The notes under the pieces were generated by a model that searched no databases, had not been told where the DNA came from, and saw only the letters and a list, made by a program, of their open reading frames with translations. DNA of 64,000 bases, taken from NCBI GenBank assembly GCA_920105625.2, contig OV050031.1, forward strand, positions 50,548,205-50,612,204. Reading direction: 5' to 3'. The DNA is from Clusia tigrina. Taxonomy: Eukaryota; Arthropoda; Insecta; Diptera; Clusiidae. Positions 55,384-64,000 of this stretch are shown here, piece by piece (the stretch's first letter is position 1; the number at the start of each line of letters is the position of its first letter). The position numbers and the translations under genes were made by a program.

Positions 55384-58300
55384 TTAATTATTTACCAACC
55401 TTAATCTGTCTTTATGGACTGTTTTTTCTTTGTTTGAAGCCTCATTATAATAAGTAACATTTACTCCCTTTATTTTGGTTACTATAAACGGACCATCATA
55501 AATATTATTAAATTTATCATATGGTTCTTTTTTTATCAATACCTTGTCATTGATTTTCAGATTTAACGGCTTAGACAAAGTATCATACAATTTTTTGTTT
55601 CTTTGTTTATTTTTTTCTATGAGATCTTTTGTCATTATGTGAGATTTTTGTAAACGATATTTCATTTCCTTTGCATAATTATCCGTGTTGTAAATGGGAT
55701 CAATTTTTTCTAGCTGTAATTCGTTTGTCATAGTTGCCCTTCTTCCAAAAACTAACTCAAATGGTGTATATTTGTTGTCAAACACTGAACTCGACGTTGA
55801 GTTATGAAAAAATGTAAAATTCTTTAAATAAGTGTCCCAGTCTGAAATGGTTTCTTTAATATATGATCTTATATATTCGTTAAAAACACGATGATTTCGC
55901 TCGATAGTTCCTAACGTTTGGTGGTGATATGCCGTTGAAAAATTAATTTGTATTTTTAAAAATTTACACAGTTCGCAGAAAATTTCGTTTTTAAATTCTG
56001 TACCTAAATCTGAAACAATGACATTCATCCTTCCATAGATCAGAATAAAGTTTTCAAAGATTGCTTGTGCAACTGTTGTGGCTTTCTTATCAGGTAAAGC
56101 AATAGTGACCAAATATTTTGTAAAATCGCACATTAAAGTTAGTGCATACTTATTTTCGTATTTAGATGTTGGCAATGGGCCAATTGTGTCTAATATTACT
56201 ACATCAAAAGGTTTTATGGGTGTTGGTGTTAATATAAGTTCTTCCTTAGTTCCCGGTTTTACCTTGTTTAAATTACATTCTCCGCAATTTCTCACAAATG
56301 AGGCGATGTCCCTAGTCATTCCTTTCCAATAATATTTTGCTTTTAGTTTTGCATACAATCGTTTACGTCCACAGTGACCGCCTATGATTGGATCGTTATG
56401 ATAGATTTCCAAAAGTTGTCTTTTTCTATTTTCGTCGAATACCTTTTCTATTGGTTCAACTAACAAAATTTCAAATGTTTTTAATATTTTATTACCATGG
56501 TTTTTTAGTTCTTGAATGGTGTATAATGTAAAAAATTTATCGTTTTTTGCCCATTCTGCAATATAAATGTTATTATTGTTGGCTTCTCTTTGTAGCCGTA
56601 AAAGCATATCATCGAAATTCAATGTTTCATTAACAATATCAACATTTATAAAAAATTTAAGTTTAAACTTGTTCAAAATTCTTAATTGGATCTGAGTTAT
56701 TTTCTCATTTTCGTAATATATTACCGATTTAATTTTTGCAACTTTCCGACTAAATTCTTGTGAAAATTTATCATAAATTTGTAATTTTAATGGGTTTTCA
56801 ACTTTTCCTAATGGCTTTTCATTGCTGTCGTTTCGCTTAGACATCGCGCGAGTTGTCATAGCTAAAATATTTTTATTATCTGTATTTTTCAATTCGTCAA
56901 TTGAAATACGAGATAAAGCATCTGCTCCGACATTATCTTTGCCTTTAATATATTCGATGGAAAAGTTATATTCTGATAATTTTAGTCTTATTTTTGTTAA
57001 TTTAGAAGACGGATCCTTCATATTAAATAAATACACTAACGGTCTATGATCTGATCTAACAATGAATTCGGTGCCGTAAATATATGGTCGAAATTGATTT
57101 ATAGCAAAATATATTGCAAAAAGTTCTAATTCTATAATTGGTTTTTTCTGATCCGATGAACTAAAAGCTTTGGAAGCGTAATATATAGGTAAATCGTGTC
57201 CATTAAAGTTTTGACTAAGAATTGCTCCGCAAGCAATCTTTGATGCGTCAACTGTGATGAGAAATTGTTTTGAAAAATCTGGATATTGAAGAATTTTTGG
57301 AGAAATTAATTCCATTTTTAGTTTTTCAAAGGATAGTTGGCATTTTTCATCCCAAACAAAAGTAACCCTTTTCCTTGTAATATGATTAAGGGGTGCTGCA
57401 AGAGACGCGAAATTAGGAATGAATCTCCTGTAATAATTTGCAAAAGCAACGAAACGTTTGACAGAATCTTTGTCTGTGGGTACTGTATATTTTTGGACAG
57501 CCGAAATTTTGGCGTTATCGGGCAAAAGTCCATTTGAGGTACACCTATGACCCAAAAAGGTTACTTCTGATCTAAAAAAATTGCATTTATAAGGATTAAT
57601 TTTTAAATTAAATTTCTTTAATATGTTAAAAACATCGGTTAAATTTTTCAAGTGATGTTGTTTACTACAGCCAACTACAATGATATCATCTATGTATAAA
57701 AATGCTTTGTTAGGTTCTAAACCTGAAAATGCTATAGACATCATTCGAGAAAACGAATTTGGAGCCACATTTAACCCAAATGGCAAAACTTTCCAACGGA
57801 ACGCACCTTGATCAGTATTAAAAGATGTTATATCTCTTGAATCAGCATGAAGTGGTATCTGATGAAAACCAGAAAATAAATCAATAATAGAAAAGTATTT
57901 AGCTCGACCCAAATTATCAAGTATGTCATCTATCCTTGGAAGAGGAAACTTGTCAGCAATTAACTTTTTATTGATAGCTCTGAAATCCACGCACATACGA
58001 TATGATTTGCTTTCATTTGGACTCTTTTTTGGCACTAAAATTAAGGGACTGTTGTAATTCGAAGTGCTGGGTTCAATTAAGTTATTATCGAGTAAACTCT
58101 GAACTTGCTTTTTTATTTCAGCTCTTTGCGTATACGGAAGACGGTAGTTTTTTATATAAACTGGCGCTGTATCATTGAGCCTTAACTTTTGTTCGTAAAA
58201 ACTATTCATTGTCATTTTGTCGTCTTTTAACGTGAAAATATCCGCATATTTTTCGCATAAGGGCATTAAATCTTCCCTGATATAATCTGGCATTTTGTCA

Positions 58301-59094
58301 TTTAAGATTGTTTTCAAATTTCGAACACGTTCGTTACAAAGAAAGCCTTCATTAATTGAATAAATATAAAAATCTGAAAGTTTTTCGGTTTTGACATCAT
58401 AGTTATGAACAAGTTTCATTTCATCAGTCGTATTAAGAATACGTAGAAGAGGATTTTTAGAATTTACAATACATTTGCTGATAAAGATGCCCTCACATAT
58501 TTCCTGACAATCGACAAAAACTGGTTCGGTTATGGTATCAACCTGAAATTCTCTAAATACTTCACATCTTGGTGGAAGAAAAAACGAATTTTTACCAATT
58601 CCATGAAAAACTGGAATAGTTAATTTTTTGTGTATATGATGAACATAAAACGAAACTGTCATTGTGTTGTAATCTATTTGGCACTTATTCGCTTTTAAAA
58701 AATCTTTCCCTAGTATTCCATCAGATGGAATATTAAAATTATCAGAAACAATGTGAAAAACTTGGGGTATTGAAACGTTAGAAACTAGTAATTTTGTGTC
58801 AATTGTACCCAGTGACTTTGTAGTATTTGTAGTTATACCAACTATATTAACAATGTTTTGTTCATTTATTTTTAAATTATCTTTCAAACAGGAAACTTTA
58901 AGAATGGATATATCTGCTTGAGAGTCAACTAAAAACGAATTTGTTTTATACGATGCTAGACAGTTTATCTTTATGAAATCTGAGTAGTTTAAATTTAAAC
59001 TAAATACAGATTTAACAATAGTTTCATTGATTACATTTGGTTTTCTTCTGCCCTCAACATTTCCTGTTGAGGGGCTTCTGCGTTTAAAGTACAC
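55384..59094 (-). CDS. pol: Pol polyprotein: protease, reverse transcriptase, RNase H, integrase
   Basis: 1,236 codons counted from a GTG; the frame is open back to 59,100, where an in-frame TAG (59,103-59,101) blocks it. There is no ATG near the start, so it is probably made only as Gag-Pol by -1 frameshifting. Protease lies around residues 28-150, with DSQA at 57-60 in place of the usual D-T/S-G-A and ILGKDFL at 127-133. Reverse transcriptase is around 310-520, with catalytic D405 (FSIIDL) and YIDD at 467-470. RNase H is around 605-730 (D616, E657, D682, D725). Integrase runs from about 885: zinc ligands H899, H907, C937, C940; catalytic D969, D1029 and E1065 with the canonical 35 residues between the last two; GPF at 1201-1203. 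Only about 33 residues follow, so there is no chromodomain. The enzymes copy element RNA into DNA in the particle and insert it in the nucleus. Similarity is closest to the Mdg1/412 lineage. No internal stop is seen. Confidence 0.97.
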   Translation of the reverse strand: MYFKRRSPSTGNVEGRRKPNVINETIVKSVFSLNLNYSDFIKINCLASYKTNSFLVDSQADISILKVSCLKDNLKINEQNIVNIVGITTNTTKSLGTIDTKLLVSNVSIPQVFHIVSDNFNIPSDGILGKDFLKANKCQIDYNTMTVSFYVHHIHKKLTIPVFHGIGKNSFFLPPRCEVFREFQVDTITEPVFVDCQEICEGIFISKCIVNSKNPLLRILNTTDEMKLVHNYDVKTEKLSDFYIYSINEGFLCNERVRNLKTILNDKMPDYIREDLMPLCEKYADIFTLKDDKMTMNSFYEQKLRLNDTAPVYIKNYRLPYTQRAEIKKQVQSLLDNNLIEPSTSNYNSPLILVPKKSPNESKSYRMCVDFRAINKKLIADKFPLPRIDDILDNLGRAKYFSIIDLFSGFHQIPLHADSRDITSFNTDQGAFRWKVLPFGLNVAPNSFSRMMSIAFSGLEPNKAFLYIDDIIVVGCSKQHHLKNLTDVFNILKKFNLKINPYKCNFFRSEVTFLGHRCTSNGLLPDNAKISAVQKYTVPTDKDSVKRFVAFANYYRRFIPNFASLAAPLNHITRKRVTFVWDEKCQLSFEKLKMELISPKILQYPDFSKQFLITVDASKIACGAILSQNFNGHDLPIYYASKAFSSSDQKKPIIELELFAIYFAINQFRPYIYGTEFIVRSDHRPLVYLFNMKDPSSKLTKIRLKLSEYNFSIEYIKGKDNVGADALSRISIDELKNTDNKNILAMTTRAMSKRNDSNEKPLGKVENPLKLQIYDKFSQEFSRKVAKIKSVIYYENEKITQIQLRILNKFKLKFFINVDIVNETLNFDDMLLRLQREANNNNIYIAEWAKNDKFFTLYTIQELKNHGNKILKTFEILLVEPIEKVFDENRKRQLLEIYHNDPIIGGHCGRKRLYAKLKAKYYWKGMTRDIASFVRNCGECNLNKVKPGTKEELILTPTPIKPFDVVILDTIGPLPTSKYENKYALTLMCDFTKYLVTIALPDKKATTVAQAIFENFILIYGRMNVIVSDLGTEFKNEIFCELCKFLKIQINFSTAYHHQTLGTIERNHRVFNEYIRSYIKETISDWDTYLKNFTFFHNSTSSSVFDNKYTPFELVFGRRATMTNELQLEKIDPIYNTDNYAKEMKYRLQKSHIMTKDLIEKNKQRNKKLYDTLSKPLNLKINDKVLIKKEPYDKFNNIYDGPFIVTKIKGVNVTYYNEASNKEKTVHKDRLRLVNN

Positions 59095-60416
59095 ACAGAA
59101 CTACCTTGACCACCAAAGTTGCCCTGTGATCCTTGGCCACGATTGGAGCTACTGTTGTATCTTCCACGATTATTATAACTACGTCCCTGAGAATTGTTTC
59201 GACCCCGAAAATTATTGTGACCACGGGAGTTATTGTTACCACGATAGTTATAATGTGAATTATTTCCGTAAGAATTATTGTAATTAGCCCTATTTGATCT
59301 CTGTCTGCTTCTATTAGAATGGTCGCGAAATGATCTACTACTATGCGTTGTTAAAACTTGAAAATCTTTGCCAAATGTCGTTTCTTCTACGAGCAATTTC
59401 GCAACTACATCCTTAGGTTCTTTGAAGACTGAAGATGCCAAAATTGCCTTCACCATGTCAGATTTAGCATTATTTCTACAAATATTTACTGTCTGCTCCA
59501 TTGCCATTTCCTCAGCTTTTTCTTTAGTCATTCCCTCTATTACAAGTGAACGCTGTAAGGCATAAGCTAAATTTTCAACATTTTTTGAAAACTCTTCATA
59601 ATTGTTGTTTTTAACGTGTAAGGCCGCGATTCTGCCGCTTACAACTTTTGAGCTGTCTGGTTTTATTCTATTTTTAAGAGTATTTTTAATTTGGTCTACG
59701 TTCGTTATCTGTTCTGGAAGAATCTCTCTCGCTTTTCCGTCTAGTTTCGATTTTATAAAAGAAATGAAACAAGTATTTAGATTAGGTGAAATGAGCTCTT
59801 CAATTAAATTGATTTTATCCAGAAAAGAATTCAGAGTAAGGGGATTTCCATCGTAATTCTCCCTAATAATGTTGGAACACATTGAGATGAATTTAGTTTT
59901 TTCCTCAATTGTAGCCATTTCAAAATAATTTGTTGTATTAATATTTTGATTCTCCAAAATATTATTTGTAGTGTTAATTTTTCGATTCTCTAAAACAATA
60001 GTATTATCTACCGTATCTGTTTTAATATTGTCTTTTAATCTATTCTCATGGTCTTCAACTTCTCCTAATTCTGTTTCAGAACCTGAGTCTGTCATAACCT
60101 TATTCTGTACTAATTCAAACAAATTTACACCAAATGGCACTCTAACTTTGCATTCTAACTTACAAAAACATCTCACCAGTAATTCCCTGCAGTGTAATAT
60201 TTTATTATGAATGTTTACTTTTAAATTATCAGGTAATTGTTCATTATAGGGTTTCGTATATAACAAAATGTCATTGTAATTATTGATTAATAAAATTGTA
60301 TATTCCTCTATTTTCCCCGGAGCAGTGGAAATCCGACGATTTTGAAGTATCCTCTTCGTAATTTTGTAAAAATTTGATACTAATTTGTTAAACTGTATAA
60401 TCTGAAAATCTGACAT
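59031..60416 (-). CDS. gag: Gag structural protein
   Basis: 461 codons. The ATG at 60,416 is directly preceded by two in-frame TAA codons and has A at -3, so the start is secure. Residues 1-105 form a helical basic N-terminal part. An acidic and asparagine-rich linker follows (about 108-165). A capsid-like region spans about 168-350, with YDGNPLTLNSFLDKINLIEE and KLDGKAREILPEQI, a pattern common in arthropod Ty3/gypsy Gag. The tail (360-440) is rich in R, G, N and S with RG and RGG-like steps and has no CCHC zinc knuckle, so RNA binding probably rests on this tail. It should assemble the cytoplasmic particle and package element RNA. The end overlaps pol by 70 nt and carries the frameshift site at codons 444-445. 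Assignment rests on position, size and tail composition as well as the capsid motifs. Confidence 0.93.
   Translation of the reverse strand: MSDFQIIQFNKLVSNFYKITKRILQNRRISTAPGKIEEYTILLINNYNDILLYTKPYNEQLPDNLKVNIHNKILHCRELLVRCFCKLECKVRVPFGVNLFELVQNKVMTDSGSETELGEVEDHENRLKDNIKTDTVDNTIVLENRKINTTNNILENQNINTTNYFEMATIEEKTKFISMCSNIIRENYDGNPLTLNSFLDKINLIEELISPNLNTCFISFIKSKLDGKAREILPEQITNVDQIKNTLKNRIKPDSSKVVSGRIAALHVKNNNYEEFSKNVENLAYALQRSLVIEGMTKEKAEEMAMEQTVNICRNNAKSDMVKAILASSVFKEPKDVVAKLLVEETTFGKDFQVLTTHSSRSFRDHSNRSRQRSNRANYNNSYGNNSHYNYRGNNNSRGHNNFRGRNNSQGRSYNNRGRYNSSSNRGQGSQGNFGGQGSSVCTLNAEAPQQEMLRAEENQM
59051..59073 (-). promoter_or_regulatory. Frameshift-stimulating hairpin
   Basis: On the sense strand CCCTCAACA and TGTTGAGGG form a perfect 9-bp stem around a GGAAA loop. 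It starts 8 nt after the slippery heptamer, the usual distance for a -1 frameshift stimulator. A pseudoknot partner was not found by eye. Confidence 0.82.
59082..59088 (-). promoter_or_regulatory. -1 ribosomal frameshift slippery site UUUAAAC
   Basis: The heptamer reads T TTA AAC in the gag frame (Leu444-Asn445), the canonical X XXY YYZ pattern. pol is in the -1 frame and has no ATG of its own nearby. Slippage here would join the first 445 Gag residues to pol from its codon 5, giving about 1,677 residues. Confidence 0.88.
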
Positions 60417-61491
60417 TTATTAAAATAATGCTTCAATAAGGAAATTTTGTACATTAATTTTTATTTCAATCTGTTATCAATACATTAATGAATTTCAATC
60501 TGCAAAATGTAAATTTTTACTTTTGGTGTTGATATTATTTACACAAGATTTTTTATTTTGTTTTTAATTTTTGTTTATCAAATTTGTGTTTTCATTTTAT
60601 ATTTTGTTATATTTTTCTAATAATAAGATGTTTTTTTTTTTTTTTAAATTTTCCCAAAAATTAATGATTTAACAGTCATTATATAAATATAAAAGTCATT
60701 ATAAAAATTGAAATCTTAATTTGTATTTTTTTTTATTTGTAAATTTAATTTTTAGTTAATTTCATTTCTTGTTTCCTATTAAGCTTCAACAAATGTTATT
60801 ATTAAGATATTTTTTCCCATTTTCTTCTGTTTAACCACTTATTAATAATTTCTACAATACTACAAATGTGGTGTACTGTCAAATAAAATAGAATAAACTG
60901 GTGTGTTACCATTCTTGTTGTTCTCGGGTTGTTGTGTTTTGTTATATTCCTGTTGTATGCGCGCTGATATTGATGACGTCGCCATTACTTTGTTGCTGCT
61001 TACTCGTACGATCGCTGTCACTGTTAAGTTTTTTTTTCTTTTGTAATTTTTGTTGTTGTTACGCTGGATATTCTTTTCCGCTGTTATGCTTTTTGATGTT
61101 TTTCTTTTATGTTACTAAGCTGGTTATGTTTTTCAGTTGTTGTAATAACTGTTCTTTTTTTTTTGTTTTAAATGTTTCTCCATATGCTTGTACTTATTTT
61201 GTACAGTTGAGTTTTTATTTCTTTAACGTATAAAAATTTGTTTATAGTGTATTTGAATTAATTTTGGGTTGTTATTATATATTTTTTTAATTCTCTGTTT
61301 TTTCTATGTTTCTCATAATTAATCATAACATTTGCATTTTGCTCAAAACTTTTTTTTGAATGCTTTAAATTGTTATGTTTCCTTAAACACTTCACTCTTA
61401 CACTAATTTTCTCACTGTCTTTTTTTTTCAATTAAATTCAACGTCACTTGATTTGTGTGTTTTTCCCTTTTTACTAATGTTGTTTCACACA
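60417..61491 (-). other. 5' untranslated leader of the element
   Basis: About 1,075 bp between the primer-binding site and the gag ATG, AT-rich with many T runs on the plus strand. Open stretches on the plus strand (such as 60,901-61,233) are low-complexity and antisense to the element, so I do not call them genes. A packaging signal would be expected here but cannot be pointed to. Confidence 0.8.
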
Positions 61492-61509
61492 AATATGCCA
61501 CGGTCGCCA
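61492..61509 (-). other. Primer-binding site, tRNA-Arg type
   Basis: The sense strand reads TGGCGACCGTGGCATATT with no gap after the LTR end CCGCCACA. The first 11 bases equal the complement of CCA, the discriminator base and the whole acceptor 3' strand of a tRNA with acceptor 5' strand GACCGTG. From memory, an insect tRNA-Arg(UCG) has this stem, and 412 and mdg1 use tRNA-Arg. The tRNA itself is not in the window. Confidence 0.83.
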
Positions 61510-61596
61510 TGTGGCGGATGGTTGCGAAAGGCAAGTGAAATAAATACTAAAGACGATGATCGTTTGGTGGTTTGTTCAAGACTGCTTCTTAGTAGG

Positions 61597-61602
61597 TTTA
61601 TT
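61597..61602 (-). terminator. Candidate polyadenylation signal (AATAAA) in the LTR
   Basis: AATAAA on the sense strand just after the candidate TATA box; the working copy would be the one in the 3' LTR (54,643-54,648). Cleavage 10-30 nt on would leave a very short R region. Other AT-rich hexamers could serve instead. Confidence 0.33.
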
Positions 61603-61607
61603 TTATG

Positions 61608-61615
61608 TATTTATA
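61608..61615 (-). promoter_or_regulatory. Candidate TATA box (TATAAATA) in the 5' LTR
   Basis: TATAAATA on the sense strand lies about 32 nt before the A of a CAGT step (61,583) that could act as an initiator. The copy in the 3' LTR is at 54,654-54,661. The match is short in an AT-rich region, so this is tentative. Confidence 0.4.
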
Positions 61616-61827
61616 ATAATGCTTGCTTATATTACAGTGATGGTTACTATTACAGTGTGTATAGTATAAGAGTTATTAATATAGTTATATTATGATTAGA
61701 GTAAGTAAGCTAGGTATAGGTACAATAAGTAAGATATAATAAGTAGGATAGGAGTAAGTAGTCTAGTTATAAGTAAGTATATAATAAGATAAGAGAATAG
61801 GATAATGGGTGATGAGTTGGCACTACA

Positions 61828-61831
61828 GTAC
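61828..61831. repeat. Target-site duplication, right copy (GTAC)
   Basis: GTAC follows the LTR terminus GGCACTACA and equals 54,552-54,555. The satellite resumes with tattgtcaatttc, the expected right half of the dyad. Confidence 0.95.
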
Positions 61832-64000
61832 TATTGTCAATTTCAAATATCTCCATAACAGTGCCACCCTTGAATAAAAAATAAAACACTGATGTAACTT
61901 CAACTTTCAATAACTTTTTTACTGTGCGTAATATAACTAAAAAAGTTTGCAACCATGAAATGCTGTAACTTTTTACTGGTGCTTCATAAAAACTTGAAAT
62001 TTTGTGACAATAAAGTGCTACTGTCAATTTGAGATATCGGTATAACAGTGCTTCCCTTGAGTAAAAATGAAACAATGATACAACTTCAAATTTCACTAAC
62101 TTTTATACTGTGCGTAACATAACTATCAAAGTTTGCAATATTGAAATGCTGTAGCTTTTTGCTGGAGCGTCATAAAACTTTGAAATTTTGTGACAATAAA
62201 GTACTATTGTCATTTTAAAATATCGGTATATCAGTGCTACCTGTGAGTAAAAAATGAAACACTGATGCAACTTCAAAATTCACTAATTTTTATACTGTGC
62301 GTAATATAACTATCAAAGTTTGCAATATTGAAATGCTGTAACTTTTTACTGGAGCGTCATAATACCTTCAAATTTTGTGACCATAAAGTATTATTGACAA
62401 TTTAAAAGATCGGTATAACAGTGCTACCTTTGAGTAAAAAATGAAACACTGATGCAACTTCAAAGTTCACTAAATTTTATACTGTGCGTAATATGACTAT
62501 CAAAGATTGCAATATTGAAATGCTGTAACTTTTTGCTGGTGCGTCATAAGACCTTGAAATTTTATTACAATAAAGTACTATTGTCAATTTCAAATATCGG
62601 TATAACAGTGCTACCTTTGAGTAAAAAATTAAACACTTAGGCAGCTAAAAATTCACTAACTTTTATACTGTGCGTAATATAATTATCAAAGTTTGCAATA
62701 TTGAAATGCTGTAGCTTTTAACTGGAGCGTCATAATACCTTGAAATTTTGTGACAATAAAGTACTATAGTCAATTTAAAATATCGGTATAACAGTGCTAC
62801 CTTTGAGTAAAAATTGAAACACTGATGCAACTTCAAAATTCACTAACTTTTATACTGTGCGTAATATAACTATCAAAGTTTGCAATATTGAAATGCTGTA
62901 ACTTTTTACTGGAGCGTCATAATACCTTCAAATTTAGTTATCATAAAGTACTATTGTCAATTTAAAAGATCGGTATATCAGTGCTACCTTTGGGTAAAAA
63001 ATGCAACACTGATGAAACTTCAAAATTCACTAAATTTTATAATGTGCGTAATATAATTATCAAAGTTTGGAACATTGAAATGCAATAACTTTTTACTGGT
63101 GCGTCATAAGACCTTTAATTTTGTGACAATAAAGTTCTATAATCAATTTGAAATATCGGTATAACAGTGCTACCTTTGAGTAAAAAATGAAACACTGATG
63201 CAACTTCAAAATTCACTAACTTTTATACTGTGCGTAATATAACTATTAAAGTTTGCAATATTGAAATGCTGTAACTTTTTACTGGAGCGTCATAATACCT
63301 TCAAATTTAGTTACCATAAAGTACTATTGTCAATTTAAAAGATCGGTATAACAGTGCTACCTTTGAGTAAAAAATGAAACACTGATGCAACTTCAAAATT
63401 CACAAAATTTTATAATGTGCGTAATATAACTATCAAAGTTTGGAACATTGAAATGCTGTAACTTTTTACTGGAGCGTCATAAAACCTTGAAATTTTGTGA
63501 CAAGAAAGTACTATTGTCAATTTAAAATATCGGTATACCAGTGCTACCTTTGAATAAAAAATGAAACACTGAAGCAACTTAAAAATTCACTAAATTTTAT
63601 ACTGTGCGTAATATAACTATCAAAGTTTGCAACATTGAAATGCTGTAACTTTTTACTGGTGCGTCATAATACTATCAAAGTATATCGGTATAACAGTGCT
63701 ACCTTTGAGTAAAAAATGAAACACTGATGCAACTTCAAAATTCACAAACTTTTATACTGTGCGTAATATAACTATCAAAGTTTGCAATATTGAAATGCTG
63801 TAACTTTTTACTGGAGCGTCATAATACCTTCAAATTTAGTTACCATAAAGTACTATTGTCAATTTAAAAGATCGGTATAACAGTGCTACCTTTGAGTAAA
63901 AATGAAACACTGATGCAACTTCAAAATTCACTAAATTTTATATTGTGCGTAATATAATTATCAAAGTTTGGAACATTGAAATGCTATAACTTTTTACTGG
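61828..64000 (+). repeat. Satellite sub-block F: array right of the retrotransposon
   Basis: About 12 further 187-bp monomers in the same orientation as on the left, running off the window. They are collinear with about 50,099-52,272 at a constant offset of 11,728-11,729 bp, which equals the 7,276 bp of element plus duplication and a 4,452-bp HOR step. The short monomer recurs at 63,665 (partner 51,937). Only scattered single-base differences were seen, for example gtcaatttc for gccaatttc and aaacacttagg for aaacactgagg. Confidence 0.95.

Larger units (their letters stand above)
54556..61827 (-). mobile_element. Intact Mdg1/412-like LTR retrotransposon (Ty3/gypsy, Metaviridae)
   Basis: The element is 7,272 bp, lies on the minus strand and is complete. 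It has two 318-bp LTRs with TG...CA ends and two mismatches, a primer-binding site touching the 5' LTR, gag, pol in the -1 frame, a polypurine tract touching the 3' LTR, and a GTAC target duplication. Both reading frames are open to plausible ends. The domain order protease, reverse transcriptase, RNase H, integrase is that of Ty3/gypsy. Stretches such as YYRRFIPNFASL, FRPYIYGTEF, PSSKLTKIRLKL and KGKDNVGADALSRI recall Drosophila 412 and mdg1 as I know them. There is no env frame and no chromodomain. The intact frames and near-identical LTRs suggest a recent, possibly still competent, insertion. The exact family name is unknown. Confidence 0.97.
61510..61827 (-). repeat. 5' LTR (318 bp)
   Basis: It is the partner of 54,556-54,873, with 316 of 318 positions identical. 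Sense-strand ends are TGTAGTGCC and CCGCCACA. It should hold the promoter for the element RNA. Its U3 part has five TAAGTA motifs on the plus strand within about 61,701-61,780. Confidence 0.97.

Noticed and set aside
55384..55500. Integrase chromodomain that might explain targeting to heterochromatin
   Set aside because: Only about 33 residues follow the GPF motif and they do not resemble a chromodomain.
56078..57049. Plus-strand open frames inside pol and gag (56,078-56,332; 56,822-57,049; 57,337-57,537; 59,027-59,287; 59,368-60,210) and the second minus-frame stretch 57,318-57,533
   Set aside because: They are shadows of the gag and pol frames, without recognisable domains or start context.
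60901..61233. 110-codon plus-strand open frame in the leader
   Set aside because: Low-complexity, cysteine- and phenylalanine-rich translation of T-rich DNA, antisense to the element; no support for a gene.
61453..61695. 80-codon plus-strand frame crossing the 5' LTR edge
   Set aside because: It spans the primer site and LTR and is antisense to the element; chance reading.

Overview
The window looks like a heterochromatic, probably pericentromeric or centromeric, block of an animal genome, most likely an insect. About 56.7 kb of the 64 kb is one AT-rich satellite (a hand count of one typical monomer gives about 29% GC). It is arranged strictly head to tail with a 187-bp monomer, roughly 290 copies on the left (1-54,555) and about 12 on the right (61,828-64,000). 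No host gene, tRNA or rRNA is visible. The insect assignment is an inference: the only gene-bearing unit is an LTR retrotransposon whose Pol resembles the Mdg1/412 lineage of Ty3/gypsy (Metaviridae) and whose primer site matches an arginine tRNA, as described for Drosophila 412 and mdg1.

The satellite is layered. Adjacent monomers differ in diagnostic positions, and groups of monomers recur as higher-order repeats (HORs). From 1 to about 17.8 kb there are 8-mer (1,498 bp), 9-mer (about 1,683 bp), 12-mer and 23-mer repeats. From 17.8 to 28.5 kb the order is irregular, with truncated monomers. From 28.5 to 36.4 kb a 9-mer of about 1.65 kb, carrying one 155-bp short monomer, sits inside a 4.05-kb super-unit. 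From 36,353 to 40,836 a 2,242-bp 12-mer is duplicated in tandem. From 40.8 kb onward about 2.2- and 4.45-kb units dominate. Most monomers carry an inverted repeat with arms TGACAATA and TATTGTCA around AAGTAC.

A 7,272-bp, apparently intact LTR retrotransposon lies on the minus strand (54,556-61,827). Its parts, in its own 5'-to-3' order, are: a 318-bp LTR, a tRNA-Arg type primer site directly abutting it, a leader of about 1.1 kb, gag (461 codons), pol in the -1 frame (protease, reverse transcriptase, RNase H, integrase; no env, no chromodomain), an A-rich 3' untranslated region with degenerate repeats, a polypurine tract, and the second 318-bp LTR. The LTRs differ at 2 of 318 positions. The element is flanked by a 4-bp duplication, GTAC, which is the centre of the satellite dyad. 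gag and pol overlap by 70 nt; inside the overlap are a UUUAAAC slippery heptamer, an 8-nt spacer and a perfect 9-bp hairpin, a textbook -1 frameshift signal that would give a Gag-Pol of about 1,677 residues.

With the element and one target copy removed, the two satellite flanks join into a sequence collinear with 49.4-52.3 kb at a 4,452-4,453-bp offset. The element therefore entered after that HOR had been amplified. I see no new multi-gene system; the most notable points are the dyad-centred young insertion, the frameshift module, and the changing HOR periods with a recurrent short monomer that has lost the dyad.
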